Assembly (NCBI GenBank): GCA_024638885.1
Contig: JAHEJL010000009.1
Coordinates: forward strand, 69,966 to 129,397
Length of the DNA stretch: 59,432 nucleotides
Direction: 5' to 3'
Source of the DNA: Coraliomargarita sp.
GTDB lineage: Bacteria > Verrucomicrobiota > Verrucomicrobiia > Opitutales > UBA953
Shown here: positions 35,100 through 44,255 of the stretch, piece after piece
Layout: every line of letters starts with the position of its first letter
Numbering within the stretch: position 1 is the stretch's first letter
Program-made: the position numbers and the translations under genes
Notes under the pieces: model-generated
Told to the model about the DNA's origin: nothing
The model's database searches: none
The model's input: only the letters and a program-made list of their open reading frames with translations

Positions 35100-36332
35100 T
35101 CAGACCTCGGCCATCTCGAGCTTCGGCACGAGCAGATGGTGGATCGTGAAGGCCACCACGTAGGCGAAGGCGCAGAAGCCGAACAGCACCGCGTAACCGT
35201 TGACGTTGCTGTCGAGGATGCGACCGGCGACGATCGGGAAGATCATGCCGCCGATGGAACCGACGAAGCCGCCGAGACCGGAGACGGAAGCCACGGCCTC
35301 CTTCGGGAAGGTGTCGGAAATGGTCGCATAGAGGCTCGCCGACCAGGCCTGGTGGGCGGAGGCCGCGAAGGCGATGAGCAGGACCGCTTCCCACATGCCG
35401 AGGCCGCGGACGAAGAAGATCGGCAGCGAGCAGAGGGCGAAGATGAGCATCGAGACCTTGCGGACCTTGACGATGTCGTGGCCGCTTTCGGCGAGACGCT
35501 TCACGAGCCAGCCGGCGAAGATGCTGAGGACGGTGACGATGCCGTAGAGCACGACGAGCGGGAGGGCCGAAGACTTGAGGTCGAGGTGCTGCTCGCGCTT
35601 GAAGTAGTCAGGCAGCCAGATCAGGTAGAACCACCAGACCGGGTCGGTGAGGAACTTGGCGACCATGTAGGCCCAGGCCTGACGCTTGCCGAGCAGGCTC
35701 AGCCAGGGCACCTTGCGGGTGGAGGTGATCTCCTCGTCGGCCAGCTTCGGCGCTTCCTTGAAGAGCGGGATCCAGAAGAAGATCCAGATGATGCCGAGGG
35801 CGCCGGCCGCGATGAAGGTCGAACGCCAGCCGTAGTTGATGGCCATCAGCGGGATGACCGCCGGGGCGATCAGGGCGCCGATGTTGGTGCCGGAATTGAA
35901 GAGCGCATTGGCGAAGGCGCGCTCGGAGCGCGGGAACCACTGGGCGACCGTCTTGATGGCGGCCGGGAAGTTGCCTCCCTCGCCGACGCCCAGGGCGACA
36001 CGGGCCCAGCGGAAACCGGCGACGGAGCCGACGAGCGCATGGGCGGCGGCGGCGGCCGACCAGGCGAAGATCGAGACGGCGTAGCCGATCTTGACGCCGA
36101 AACGGTCGATGAACCAGCCGAAGCTGACCAAGCCGAAGGCGTAGGCGGCCTGGAAGGCGGAGTTCACGTAACCATACTGCTCATTCGTCCAACCCAGCTC
36201 GGCGTCGAGCATCGGCTTGAGCAGCGCCAGGATCTGACGGTCGATATAATTGATCGTCGTGGCGAAGAACAGCAGGGCCAGAATGACCCAGCGGTGAGAA
36301 GGGGCTCCGGTGGTTTGGGCGGGGTTCGACAT
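35100..36332 (-). CDS. MFS hexuronate-type transporter (ExuT/ACS family-like)
   Basis: The 410-residue protein has 12 TM helices with NYIDRQILALLKPML after TM1, GWFIDRFGVKIGY in the TM2-3 loop, GEGGNFPAAIKTVAQWFP in TM4-5 and GTNIGALIAP in TM5. This is the anion:cation symporter signature of hexuronate/galactonate porters. It very probably imports glucuronate or galacturonate, since the divergent operon encodes uronate isomerase and KDG kinase. The ATG at 36330-36332 is used; the 29 upstream codons are basic and unlike the family. Confidence 0.88.
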   Translation of the reverse strand: MSNPAQTTGAPSHRWVILALLFFATTINYIDRQILALLKPMLDAELGWTNEQYGYVNSAFQAAYAFGLVSFGWFIDRFGVKIGYAVSIFAWSAAAAAHALVGSVAGFRWARVALGVGEGGNFPAAIKTVAQWFPRSERAFANALFNSGTNIGALIAPAVIPLMAINYGWRSTFIAAGALGIIWIFFWIPLFKEAPKLADEEITSTRKVPWLSLLGKRQAWAYMVAKFLTDPVWWFYLIWLPDYFKREQHLDLKSSALPLVVLYGIVTVLSIFAGWLVKRLAESGHDIVKVRKVSMLIFALCSLPIFFVRGLGMWEAVLLIAFAASAHQAWSASLYATISDTFPKEAVASVSGLGGFVGSIGGMIFPIVAGRILDSNVNGYAVLFGFCAFAYVVAFTIHHLLVPKLEMAEV

Positions 36333-36393
36333 AAAAGGCGGGGATGCGGCTACCAAATGCCGATTTCGAGGTAAGTCCACCCCAGAACTCCTG

Positions 36394-36423
36394 TTGACGG
36401 AACCCCGCCATAAAGCCACTAAT
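36394..36423 (+). promoter_or_regulatory. Promoter of the hexuronate operon
   Basis: TTGACG (36394-36399), 18 bases, ACTAAT (36418-36423) predict a transcription start near 36430, about ten bases before the ATG at 36440. This also argues against the GTG at 36428 being the translation start. No clear operator palindrome was seen. Confidence 0.45.
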
Positions 36424-36439
36424 CACCGTGAATATACCT

Positions 36440-37426
36440 ATGTCGAAGCCGCGCGTCCTGATCACGACCACCTCCTTCCAAGACACCCCCGGCGACCACC
36501 ATCGCCTGCTCAAGGAAACGGGCTGGGAAATCGTCACCGCCCGCGGCCCGCTCAACGAGGCCGACACGCTCGCCCTGATGGGGGACTTCGACGGCTACAT
36601 CTGCGGCGACGACGCGATCACGGCCAAGGTCCTCGAGAAGGCCCTGCCCCGCCTCAAGGTCATCAGCAAGTATGGCATCGGCGTCGACAAGATCGACATC
36701 AAGACCGCCACCGCCAAGGGCATCCCGGTCCTCTTCACCCCCGGCGTCAACCACACCACCGTCGCCGAGCATGCCTTCCTGCTGCTCCTCGCGCTGGAGC
36801 GCAACTTCCTCTTCCACGTCGACTCCACCCGCGCCGGCGGCTGGAAGCGCAAGACGGGCTTCGAGCTCCTCGGCAAGACCATGGGCATCGTCGGCCTGGG
36901 CCGCATCGGCAAGGAAGTCGCGATCCGCGCCAAGGCCTTCGGCATCGAACTCGTCGGCCACGGCCGCCACTGGGACGAAGCCTTCGCCAAGCAATACGGC
37001 ATCCGCCGCATGGACACCGTCGAAGACCTGCTGAAGATCTCCGACTATGTCTCGTTGCACACCGACCTGAAGCCCGAGACCCAGAACCTCATCTGCGCCC
37101 GCACCATCGCCCTGATGAAGCCCGGCGCGCTGATCGTGAACTGCGCCCGCGGCGAAGTCGTCAACAGCGCCGACGTGGCGGCCGCCCTCAAGAGCGGCGC
37201 CCTGCGCGGTTACGCCTCCGACGTCCTCGACCAGGAGCCGCCGCCTGCCGACCATCCGCTGACGAACCTGCCGAACTCGATCATCACGCCGCACATCGCC
37301 TCGCGCACCAACGAGAGCGTCGTCCGCCAGGCCTCGACCGCCGTCCACAACCTCATCGCGGGCTTCCGCGGCGAGAAGCCCGAAGGCGTCAAGAACCCGG
37401 AAGTCCCCTTCAAGAAGCATTTCTAA
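36440..37426 (+). CDS. D-2-hydroxyacid dehydrogenase (phosphoglycerate dehydrogenase-like)
   Basis: The 328-residue protein has the NAD-binding GLGRIGKEVA motif, VNHTTVAEHAFLLLL of the substrate domain and the catalytic Arg (NCARGEVV), Glu and His (TPHIAS) of D-2-hydroxyacid dehydrogenases. In its operon it may reduce or oxidise a 2-keto/2-hydroxy sugar acid, or a side product such as glyoxylate or hydroxypyruvate. The sequence does not discriminate between serA and these alternatives, and SerA usually has extra regulatory domains that are absent here. It is the first gene of the hexuronate operon, 19 bases before the next. Confidence 0.85.
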   Translation: MSKPRVLITTTSFQDTPGDHHRLLKETGWEIVTARGPLNEADTLALMGDFDGYICGDDAITAKVLEKALPRLKVISKYGIGVDKIDIKTATAKGIPVLFTPGVNHTTVAEHAFLLLLALERNFLFHVDSTRAGGWKRKTGFELLGKTMGIVGLGRIGKEVAIRAKAFGIELVGHGRHWDEAFAKQYGIRRMDTVEDLLKISDYVSLHTDLKPETQNLICARTIALMKPGALIVNCARGEVVNSADVAAALKSGALRGYASDVLDQEPPPADHPLTNLPNSIITPHIASRTNESVVRQASTAVHNLIAGFRGEKPEGVKNPEVPFKKHF

Positions 37427-37445
37427 CCCACACCCTCCCCTCACC

Positions 37446-38540
37446 ATGTCCGAAGTATTCTACGTCGTCCCCCGCGCCGCCCACGAGGCGCTCGTCACCG
37501 CCGCCTACGTCAAGCGCGGCTTCGGCGCGAAGGAATCCGCGCAGGCCGCCCAGATGGCCAGCATGGCCACGCACCACGGCATCCGCACGCACAACGCGCT
37601 GAAGGCCCTCCACCTCGACGAGCTGTTCGGCTCCGGCGCCAAGGTCCCGGGCTGCACGCCCAACGCCACCGTCACCAAGAAGGCCTCGCGCTTCGAGGCC
37701 GCCGAAGTCTGGGACGCCCACCAGAAGCTCGGCCAGGCCGTCGCCGTCGACGCCATCGAGCGCTGCATCGAGCTCGCCGACAAGTACGGCGTGGGCACGG
37801 TCTCCGTCGACAACGCCTTCCACTACCTCTGGGGCGGCGGCTACGTGATGGAAGCCGCCAAGCGCGGCTACATCGCCTACACGAACTGCACCGCCACGCT
37901 CGCGGAAGTCGTCCCCTTCCAGGGCAAGTTCCCGACCCTCGGCACCAACCCGCACTCCTGGGGCTTCCCGACCACCAACGAGCTCGGCTTCCCGATCGTG
38001 ATCGACTGGGCCACCTCCGTCATCGCCATGGGCCGCGTCCAGGTGCTCAAGCGCGAAGGCAAGATGCTCCCGCCCGACGCCGCCGTGGACAAGGACGGCA
38101 AGGTCACCCTCGACCCGAACGAAGCCGTCTCGCTCATCCCCTTCGGCGCCCATAAGGGCTACGGCCTCTCGCTCATCAACGAGATCGTCGCCGGCTACAT
38201 CGGCGGCTCCCTGCCGACCATCCGCAGCCGCACGCACGTCCCCGGCGAGAAGCAGGCCTGCGCCTTCTTCTTCCAGGTGATCCACCCCGAGGCCATCAGC
38301 TCCGGCGCCTTCGCCAAGGGCCGCACCCAGGGCCAGAACGTCAAGGCCGTCATCGACGACGTCCTCGGCCACGGCAACGAGAAGTGCATGCTCCCGGGCC
38401 AGCTCGAGGCGACCTTCGCCGCGCGCAGCCAGAAGGCCGGCGGCCTCCTCTTCTCCAAGGCCGAAGTCGAAGCCTTCAACGAGATCGCCGCCCACATCGG
38501 CCACCAGCCGTTCGACCTCGCCGCCCTGCCCACCGGCTGA
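37446..38540 (+). CDS. Malate/L-lactate dehydrogenase family oxidoreductase (Ldh_2 type)
   Basis: The 364-residue protein belongs to the unusual NAD(P)H dehydrogenase family containing YlbC, DlgD and L-sulfolactate/ureidoglycolate dehydrogenases. Markers are THHGIRTHN near residue 43, GTNPHSWGFPT, IVIDWATSVIAMG and GAHKGYGLSLINEIVAGYIGG. DlgD reduces 2,3-diketo-L-gulonate, so a keto-sugar-acid reductase is a sensible role in this operon. It lies between the 2-hydroxyacid dehydrogenase and KDG kinase genes with short gaps. Confidence 0.88.
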   Translation: MSEVFYVVPRAAHEALVTAAYVKRGFGAKESAQAAQMASMATHHGIRTHNALKALHLDELFGSGAKVPGCTPNATVTKKASRFEAAEVWDAHQKLGQAVAVDAIERCIELADKYGVGTVSVDNAFHYLWGGGYVMEAAKRGYIAYTNCTATLAEVVPFQGKFPTLGTNPHSWGFPTTNELGFPIVIDWATSVIAMGRVQVLKREGKMLPPDAAVDKDGKVTLDPNEAVSLIPFGAHKGYGLSLINEIVAGYIGGSLPTIRSRTHVPGEKQACAFFFQVIHPEAISSGAFAKGRTQGQNVKAVIDDVLGHGNEKCMLPGQLEATFAARSQKAGGLLFSKAEVEAFNEIAAHIGHQPFDLAALPTG

Positions 38541-38578
38541 GCGCCCATCCCTTAAACAACCCAACCCTCCTCACAACC

Positions 38579-39676
38579 ATGGCTCTTCAGATCAAGTCGG
38601 CGAAGGAATGCGCCTTCGACCAAGTCTCCCTCGGTGAAATCATGCTCCGCCTCGACCCGGGCGAAGGCCGCGTGCGCACCACGCGCCAGTTCCAGGTCTG
38701 GGAAGGCGGCGGCGAATACAACGTCGCCCGCGGCCTCCGCAAGTGCTTCGGCCTGCGCACCTCCGTCTGCACGGCGTTCGTCGACAACGAGGTCGGCCGC
38801 CTGCTCGAGGACTTCGTGATGCAGGGCGGCGTGAACACCGACTTCATCAAGTGGCGCGAGGACGACGGCATCGGCCGCACGGTCCGCAACGGCCTCAACT
38901 TCACCGAGCGCGGCTTCGGCATCCGCGGCGCCGTCGGCGTCCCGGACCGCGGCAACACCGCGGCCTCGCAGATCAAGCCCGGCGACTTCGACTGGGACTA
39001 CCTCTTCGGCAAGCTCGGCGTCCGCTGGCTCCACACCGGCGGCATCTTCGCGGCCCTCTCCGAGACCACCGCGCAGGCCACCATCGAGGCCGTCAAGGCC
39101 GCGAAGAAGCACGGCACCATCGTCTCCTACGACCTCAACTACCGCCCTTCCCTCTGGAAGACCATCGGCGGCCTCAAGAAGGCCCAGGAAGTGAACCGCG
39201 AGATCGCCAAGTACGTCGACGTGATGATCGGCAACGAGGAGGACTTCACCGCCTCCCTCGGCTTCGAGGTCAAGGGCGTCGACCATAACATCTCCAACAT
39301 CGAGACCCAGGCGTTCAAGGACATGATCGGCGAGGCCGTGAAGCAGTTCCCGAACTTCAAGGTCGCCGCGACCACGCTCCGCCGCGTGATCACCGCCACC
39401 AAGAACGACTGGAGCGCCATCTGCTGGCACGACGGTAAGTTCTACGACAGCATCCCGTTCCCCGAACTCGAGATCCTCGACCGCGTCGGCGGCGGCGACA
39501 GCTTCGCCTCCGGCCTGATCTTCGGCTTCCTCGAGCACAACGACGCCCAGAAGGCCGTGAACTACGGCGCCGCCCACGGCGCGCTGGCGTCCACGACCCC
39601 CGGCGACACGTCGATGGTCACCCGCAAGGAAGTCGAGAAGCAGCTCTCCGGCGGCGGCGCCCGCGTCGTCCGCTAA
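38579..39676 (+). CDS. kdgK: 2-keto-3-deoxygluconate kinase (PfkB family)
   Basis: The 365-residue PfkB protein has the N-terminal [32 protein letters not shown] (the GG signature), [11 protein letters not shown] and the anion-hole motif [13 protein letters not shown] with the catalytic Asp. [26 protein letters not shown] resembles KdgK proteins. It phosphorylates KDG to KDPG before aldol cleavage. The start at 38579 places the first strand directly. The operon context with uronate isomerase and a mannonate-type SDR fits. Confidence 0.88.
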   Translation: MALQIKSAKECAFDQVSLGEIMLRLDPGEGRVRTTRQFQVWEGGGEYNVARGLRKCFGLRTSVCTAFVDNEVGRLLEDFVMQGGVNTDFIKWREDDGIGRTVRNGLNFTERGFGIRGAVGVPDRGNTAASQIKPGDFDWDYLFGKLGVRWLHTGGIFAALSETTAQATIEAVKAAKKHGTIVSYDLNYRPSLWKTIGGLKKAQEVNREIAKYVDVMIGNEEDFTASLGFEVKGVDHNISNIETQAFKDMIGEAVKQFPNFKVAATTLRRVITATKNDWSAICWHDGKFYDSIPFPELEILDRVGGGDSFASGLIFGFLEHNDAQKAVNYGAAHGALASTTPGDTSMVTRKEVEKQLSGGGARVVR

Positions 39677-39725
39677 GTTCCACCCCTCCCCTATACTCGA
39701 TACTCCCAACTCCCTACCCTCGCCC

Positions 39726-40496
39726 ATGTCCTCCCTCGAACTCTTCTCCCTCAAAGGCCGCACCGCCGTCGTCATCGGCGGCACCGGCGAACTCTGCGGC
39801 GCCATGGCCGAAGGCTTCGCCTCCGCCGGCGCCCACGTGATCCTCGTCGGTCGCGACCCTGCCAAGGCCGACGCGCGCCTCGCCAAGATCAAGGCCGCCG
39901 GCGGTTCCGGCGAGTTCCTCTCGTGCGAAGCCACCAACAAGGCCGACCTCGTCAAGCTGCGTGACGACATCCTCGCCAAGCACGGCAAGGTCGACGTCCT
40001 CGTCAACGGCGCCGGCGTCAACTCGCCCACGCCCTTCTTCGAGATCGACGAAGCCCAGCTGGACAAGATCCTCACGGTGAACGTCAAGGGCGTCGTCTTC
40101 GGCTGCCAGGTCTTCGGCGAAGCGATGGTCAAGGCAGGCAAGGGCTCCATCATCAACCTCGGCTCCGAGTCCGGTATCCTGCCGCTCTCCCGCGTCTTCA
40201 CCTACTCGGCCTCCAAGGCCGCGGTGCACAACCTCTCGAAGAACCTCGCCCGCGAATGGGCCGCCAAGGGCGTCCGCGTCAACACGCTCGTCCCGGGCTT
40301 CTTCCCGGCCGAACAGAACCGCAAGGTGCTCACCCCTGAGCGCGTGGCGATGATCCTCGGCAAGACCCCGATGAACCGCTTCGGCGAAGCCAAGGAACTC
40401 ATCGGCGCCTCCCTGCTCCTCGCTTCCGATGCCGGCAGCTTCGTCACCGGCGCCGAGATCGTCGTCGACGGCGGCTTCGCCGCGATGTCCATCTGA
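39726..40496 (+). CDS. SDR-family oxidoreductase, probably D-mannonate (fructuronate) oxidoreductase
   Basis: The 256-residue classical SDR has [12 protein letters not shown] at the cofactor site, NGAGVN, Ser147 and the catalytic Tyr160-x3-Lys164 (YSASK). It resembles the SDR-type mannonate oxidoreductases (YjmF-like). By position, next to uxaC and kdgK, it probably reduces fructuronate to mannonate or tagaturonate to altronate. A gluconate 5-dehydrogenase activity is an alternative. It lies 14 bases before uxaC. Confidence 0.85.
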   Translation: MSSLELFSLKGRTAVVIGGTGELCGAMAEGFASAGAHVILVGRDPAKADARLAKIKAAGGSGEFLSCEATNKADLVKLRDDILAKHGKVDVLVNGAGVNSPTPFFEIDEAQLDKILTVNVKGVVFGCQVFGEAMVKAGKGSIINLGSESGILPLSRVFTYSASKAAVHNLSKNLAREWAAKGVRVNTLVPGFFPAEQNRKVLTPERVAMILGKTPMNRFGEAKELIGASLLLASDAGSFVTGAEIVVDGGFAAMSI

Positions 40497-40510
40497 ACGA
40501 GACCACGCCG

Positions 40511-41917
40511 ATGGCCTTCATGGACGACCACTTCATCCTCTCGACCGGCACGGCGCAGAAGCTGTACCACGGCGTGGCCAAGGACCAGCCGATCGTCGAC
40601 TACCACTGCCACCTCAGCCCGAAGGACATCGCCGACGACCGGCGCTTCGAGGACCTGACGGCCATCTGGCTCGCGGGCGACCACTACAAGTGGCGCGCGA
40701 TGCGCGCCAACGGCGTGAGCGAAGACCTGATCACCGGCGACAAGTCCACGTCCCGCGAGAAGTTCCAGGCCTGGGCCGAGACCGTCCCGTCCACCCTCCG
40801 CAATCCGCTCTTCCACTGGACGCACCTCGAGCTGCGCCGCCACTTCGGCATCCAGGACGTCCTCGAAGGCGCCACGGCCCAGAAGATCTGGGACGAGGCC
40901 AACCGCCAGCTCAAGCACGGCGACCTCACGGCCCGCGGCATCCTGAAGCTGATGAAGGTCCACGTCGTCGGCACCACCGACGACCCGGCCGACTCCCTCG
41001 ACCTGCATCACCAGATCGCGAAGTCGGGCTTCGGCACCAAGGTCGTCCCGACCTACCGCCCCGACGCCTGTCTCAAGGTCCGCCAGCCTGAGCGCGTGCA
41101 GGCCTGGGCCAAGCGCCTCGCCGCCGCCACGGGCAAGGGCGCCGACACCTTCGCGGGCCTGATCGCCGGCCTGAACCAGCGCCACGACGACTTCGCCGCC
41201 GCCGGCTGCCGCGCCTCCGACCACGGCCTCGACTACCTGCCGGACGCTTCCTGCACCGAAGCCGAAGCCAAGGCCATCTGGGAGAACGCCATCGCCGGCA
41301 AGGCCGCCACGCTCGAGGAAGCCGAGAAGTTCACGGCCTTCATCATGCTGCACGTCGGCCGCCTCAACCACGCCAAGGGCTGGGCCACCCAGCTCCACCT
41401 CGGCGCCGTCCGCGACCCGAACCTCGGCCTGCTCAAGCGCCTCGGCTCCGACGCCGGCTGCGACACCATCGGCGACTTCCGCCAGGGCCCCGGCCTCATC
41501 CGCTGGTTCGGCACGCTCTCGGGCGAGAACGCCCTCGGGAAGACGATCCTCTACAACCTCAACCCCGCCGACACCGCCCTTTTCGCCTGCCTCCCGGGCT
41601 CGTTCCAGGACGGCGTCACGCCGGGCAAGATCCAGTATGGTTCCGGCTGGTGGTTCCTCGACCAGGAACGCGGCATGCGCGACCAGATGAACGCGCTGTC
41701 CGACCTCGGCCTGCTCAGCCGCTTCATCGGCATGATCACCGACTCCCGCTCGTTCCTCTCGTATCCGCGCCACGAATACTTCCGCCGCATCCTGTGCGAC
41801 CTCGTCGGCCAGGATGTCGAATCGGGCCGCATCCCGGACCGTAAGGACTGGAACGAGCGCCTGATCGCCGACGTCTGCTACGGCAACGCCAGCCAGTACT
41901 TCGGCTTCAAGAAGTAA
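40511..41917 (+). CDS. uxaC: Glucuronate isomerase (uronate isomerase)
   Basis: The 468-residue amidohydrolase-superfamily enzyme has the metal pair His32/His34 in DYHCHLSPKDIADD, the typical FEDLTAIWLAGDHYKWRAMRANGV stretch and the closing strand motifs of UxaC. It isomerises glucuronate to fructuronate and galacturonate to tagaturonate, the first intracellular step of hexuronate use. It is the last gene of the operon and is followed by a strong terminator. Confidence 0.96.
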   Translation: MAFMDDHFILSTGTAQKLYHGVAKDQPIVDYHCHLSPKDIADDRRFEDLTAIWLAGDHYKWRAMRANGVSEDLITGDKSTSREKFQAWAETVPSTLRNPLFHWTHLELRRHFGIQDVLEGATAQKIWDEANRQLKHGDLTARGILKLMKVHVVGTTDDPADSLDLHHQIAKSGFGTKVVPTYRPDACLKVRQPERVQAWAKRLAAATGKGADTFAGLIAGLNQRHDDFAAAGCRASDHGLDYLPDASCTEAEAKAIWENAIAGKAATLEEAEKFTAFIMLHVGRLNHAKGWATQLHLGAVRDPNLGLLKRLGSDAGCDTIGDFRQGPGLIRWFGTLSGENALGKTILYNLNPADTALFACLPGSFQDGVTPGKIQYGSGWWFLDQERGMRDQMNALSDLGLLSRFIGMITDSRSFLSYPRHEYFRRILCDLVGQDVESGRIPDRKDWNERLIADVCYGNASQYFGFKK

Positions 41918-41933
41918 GCGGCGACGTCTCCTG

Positions 41934-41972
41934 AAGAGGCCGGGCAGCCTGAGGGCTTGCCCGGCCTCTTTG
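41934..41972 (+). terminator. Intrinsic terminator of the hexuronate operon
   Basis: A perfect 13-bp stem (41934-41946 with 41958-41970) with an 11-base loop is followed by a short T-rich stretch (TTGTT). It lies 16 bases past the uxaC stop. Confidence 0.75.
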
Positions 41973-41982
41973 TTGCCGCAGC

Positions 41983-42501
41983 ATGGATGGCACCCCGCCG
42001 ATGATCCGCTTTCTCTTCGACTGCTTGCTCTGGGGTCTCGGCTTCGAGCGCCGCGACCAGGCCACCTCCACCGGATTCGACGGCGAACACCTCATCCCGA
42101 CGCGCCAACGCTCCGGACTGGAGGCGGCCATCCGCGCCCTGAGCTCGTTGATCTTCGTCCTCGCCTTCGCGGTCAACGTGGCCGGCTTCATCCTGGCGAC
42201 AGGCGCCTCGCCGGAAGTGTCGGGCCTCCTCGCCGAAGGCACCTTCCCGGCGCTGGCCTGGGCCAGCGTGGCTTGGTGCCTGCTGATGCTCTGCCGCCCC
42301 TCCCTGCCGATGGACAGCACCGCGATCGGCACCGGCCTCTGGAGCTTCGCCGGCTATCTGCCCTACTTCCTCATCGGCAACCTGTTCGCCGTCCCGGTCT
42401 CGATCCTGTTCCTGCAGGCCGGCCTGGCCGGCGGGGTCATCTCGTATGGCCTTTTCCGTGACATCGGGCGGGAAATGAAGGCGGACCAGGGCGACAAATA
42501 G
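41983..42501 (+). CDS. Small multi-pass membrane protein of unknown function
   Basis: The 172-residue protein has about four hydrophobic segments (for example LIFVLAFAVNVAGFILATG and FPALAWASVAWCLLMLC) and a short charged C-terminal tail. No family is recognised. An alternative ATG at 42001 (MIRFLF) would remove six residues and is equally plausible. It begins right after the hexuronate operon terminator and precedes a secreted thioredoxin-like protein. The N-terminal region has several Arg residues, suggesting a cytoplasmic N terminus. Confidence 0.65.
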   Translation: MDGTPPMIRFLFDCLLWGLGFERRDQATSTGFDGEHLIPTRQRSGLEAAIRALSSLIFVLAFAVNVAGFILATGASPEVSGLLAEGTFPALAWASVAWCLLMLCRPSLPMDSTAIGTGLWSFAGYLPYFLIGNLFAVPVSILFLQAGLAGGVISYGLFRDIGREMKADQGDK

Positions 42502-42555
42502 CACCGCCCATAGGTGAGGCCTTGAAATCCCTGCTCAGGCCCCAAGGATACCTTC

Positions 42556-43104
42556 ATGCGCTTCGCCCTCACCCTGCTCCTGACGCTCACCTCGGCGTTC
42601 GCCGCCGACGCCAAGAAATATACGTTCCGCGACTTTGCCCCGACGCGCTACGTCGACGGGCCGCGCCTCACCCCGGCGATGCAGAAAGACAAAGGCACCA
42701 TCCTGTTCTTCTGGGCTTACGAGCTCGAGAACCCGCGCGGCGGCGAGAGCCTGAAATATTTCCAGAAGGTCGCCGACGACCATAAGGATGACCTGGTGGT
42801 CATCGGCATAGAGAACCTCGGCATGGCCGGCACGACCAAGACCATGACCGCCCTGCTCAAGAAAGCCGGCGCGACCTACACGGTCTACAGCGGCTGCCGT
42901 TCGCCTTTTAAGGTCAACCTCTATCCCTTCGTCTGCGCCTTCGACCGTGAAGGCAAGATGGTCTACAGCGGCAACCCCAAGGCCGATGAACTCGAGGAGG
43001 CCATCACGCTGGCCGCCGCCAAGCCGGAGAAGAAAGACGGCAAGGACGAGCCCAAGAAGGACGAGAAGGAAAAGCCCAAGGTCGACCCGAAGAAGGCGGC
43101 CTAA
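42556..43104 (+). CDS. Secreted thioredoxin-fold-like protein lacking the CxxC motif
   Basis: A 182-residue protein with a signal peptide (MRFALTLLLTLTSAFA) followed by a TlpA/thioredoxin-like fold. TILFFWAYELENPRGGESL sits at about 48-66, where the fold would carry W-C-x2-C. The cysteines are absent there; the only Cys residues are 114 and 127, which might form a structural disulphide. VVIGIENLGMAGTTK and CAFDREGKMVYSG match later strands of the fold. From residue about 156 a Lys/Glu/Asp-rich tail follows. It cannot be a normal disulphide reductase. No catalytic role can be assigned. Confidence 0.7.
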   Translation: MRFALTLLLTLTSAFAADAKKYTFRDFAPTRYVDGPRLTPAMQKDKGTILFFWAYELENPRGGESLKYFQKVADDHKDDLVVIGIENLGMAGTTKTMTALLKKAGATYTVYSGCRSPFKVNLYPFVCAFDREGKMVYSGNPKADELEEAITLAAAKPEKKDGKDEPKKDEKEKPKVDPKKAA

Positions 43105-43106
43105 GG

Positions 43107-44255
43107 TCAGGTCCGGTCGGTCCGATAGACCCGTTGCACCCGCTGGGTGAGCGTGCAGAGCGCCTCCCACGGAATGCATTCGGACCAGGCGCAGAACTCG
43201 GCGACGCTGATCCGGTCGGCGCCCTGCGCGCCGAGGATCGTCGCGATATCGCCGACGGCTACGCCGGCCACGTCGGTCACGTCGACGATCGTCTGGTCCA
43301 TGGTCACGCGGCCGAGGATCGGGCAGCGCTGACCGCGCACGAGGAAATAGCCACGGTTGCTGGCCGCGGTCGGGACGCCGTCCCCATACCCGACGGCGAC
43401 GATCGCCACGCGGGTCGGACGGGCCAGGACCTTGGTCCGATTATAACTGACGGCGGTGCCCGCCGGCAGGTCCTTCACCAGCACGACGCGGGCGTGGAAA
43501 GACAGCACGGGCTCGGGACGGAGGCTGGCGAGGAACGAGCCGGTGGAAGGCGGCAGGCCGTATTGCATGAGGCCGACGCGCACGGCGTTGAACGGCGCCG
43601 AAGCCGAGAAGCTCTCCAAGCCGGCGCTGTTGTCGGCATGGATCATCAGGCCGCTGCGGACCGCGACGGGGATGAGTTCGAGCAGGCGAAGGAAGATCCC
43701 GCGCTGGCCTTGCGTGTAGGCGGCGTCGCTGTCGGCGTCGGAGAAATGGGTATAGACCCCGCGCCATTCGAAGGCGTCGGACGCCTGCACGAAGGCGAAG
43801 AGCTCGGCGGCCCGCTCATGCCAGACGCCGGCGCGGCCCATGCCGGTGTCGACCTTCACGTGCACCTTGGCCTTGGCGCCGGACTTGGCGGCCGCGGCCA
43901 CGATGGCCTTGGCTTCGTCCAAGGAATTCAGGGTGATATCGAGCCCCAGGGAAAGCGCGCGCGGCAGCTCGTCCGGCAAGGTCGGGCTCAGCAGCAGGAT
44001 GTCGGCGTCATGACCGATCTCACGCAGCCGCGCGGCCTCTGCCACGTTCGCCACCGCGAAGGAATCGACGCCGGCCTGCAGGAGGCGCGTGGCGACCTCG
44101 GGCATGCCGTGTCCGTAAGCGTCGGCCTTCACCACGGCGACGTAACGCACATGCGCAGGCAAGGCCTGCTTGATGCGGCCGACGTTGCGATCGATGGCCG
44201 GGAGGTCGATCTCGGCCCAGGCGCGCGCGGCGGAACGGTTCGAGACGGGATTCAT
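43107..44255 (-). CDS. alr: Alanine racemase
   Basis: The 382-residue PLP enzyme has the cofactor Lys43 in VVKADAYGHG and the conserved barrel (THFSDADSD, RVGLMQYGLPP). The C-terminal domain has the catalytic Tyr loop region AVSYNRTKV and MDQTIVDVTDV. It makes D-alanine for peptidoglycan. It overlaps tsaB by four bases and is the last gene of the trpG-nrdR-tsaB operon. The length is normal. Confidence 0.95.
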   Translation of the reverse strand: MNPVSNRSAARAWAEIDLPAIDRNVGRIKQALPAHVRYVAVVKADAYGHGMPEVATRLLQAGVDSFAVANVAEAARLREIGHDADILLLSPTLPDELPRALSLGLDITLNSLDEAKAIVAAAAKSGAKAKVHVKVDTGMGRAGVWHERAAELFAFVQASDAFEWRGVYTHFSDADSDAAYTQGQRGIFLRLLELIPVAVRSGLMIHADNSAGLESFSASAPFNAVRVGLMQYGLPPSTGSFLASLRPEPVLSFHARVVLVKDLPAGTAVSYNRTKVLARPTRVAIVAVGYGDGVPTAASNRGYFLVRGQRCPILGRVTMDQTIVDVTDVAGVAVGDIATILGAQGADRISVAEFCAWSECIPWEALCTLTQRVQRVYRTDRT

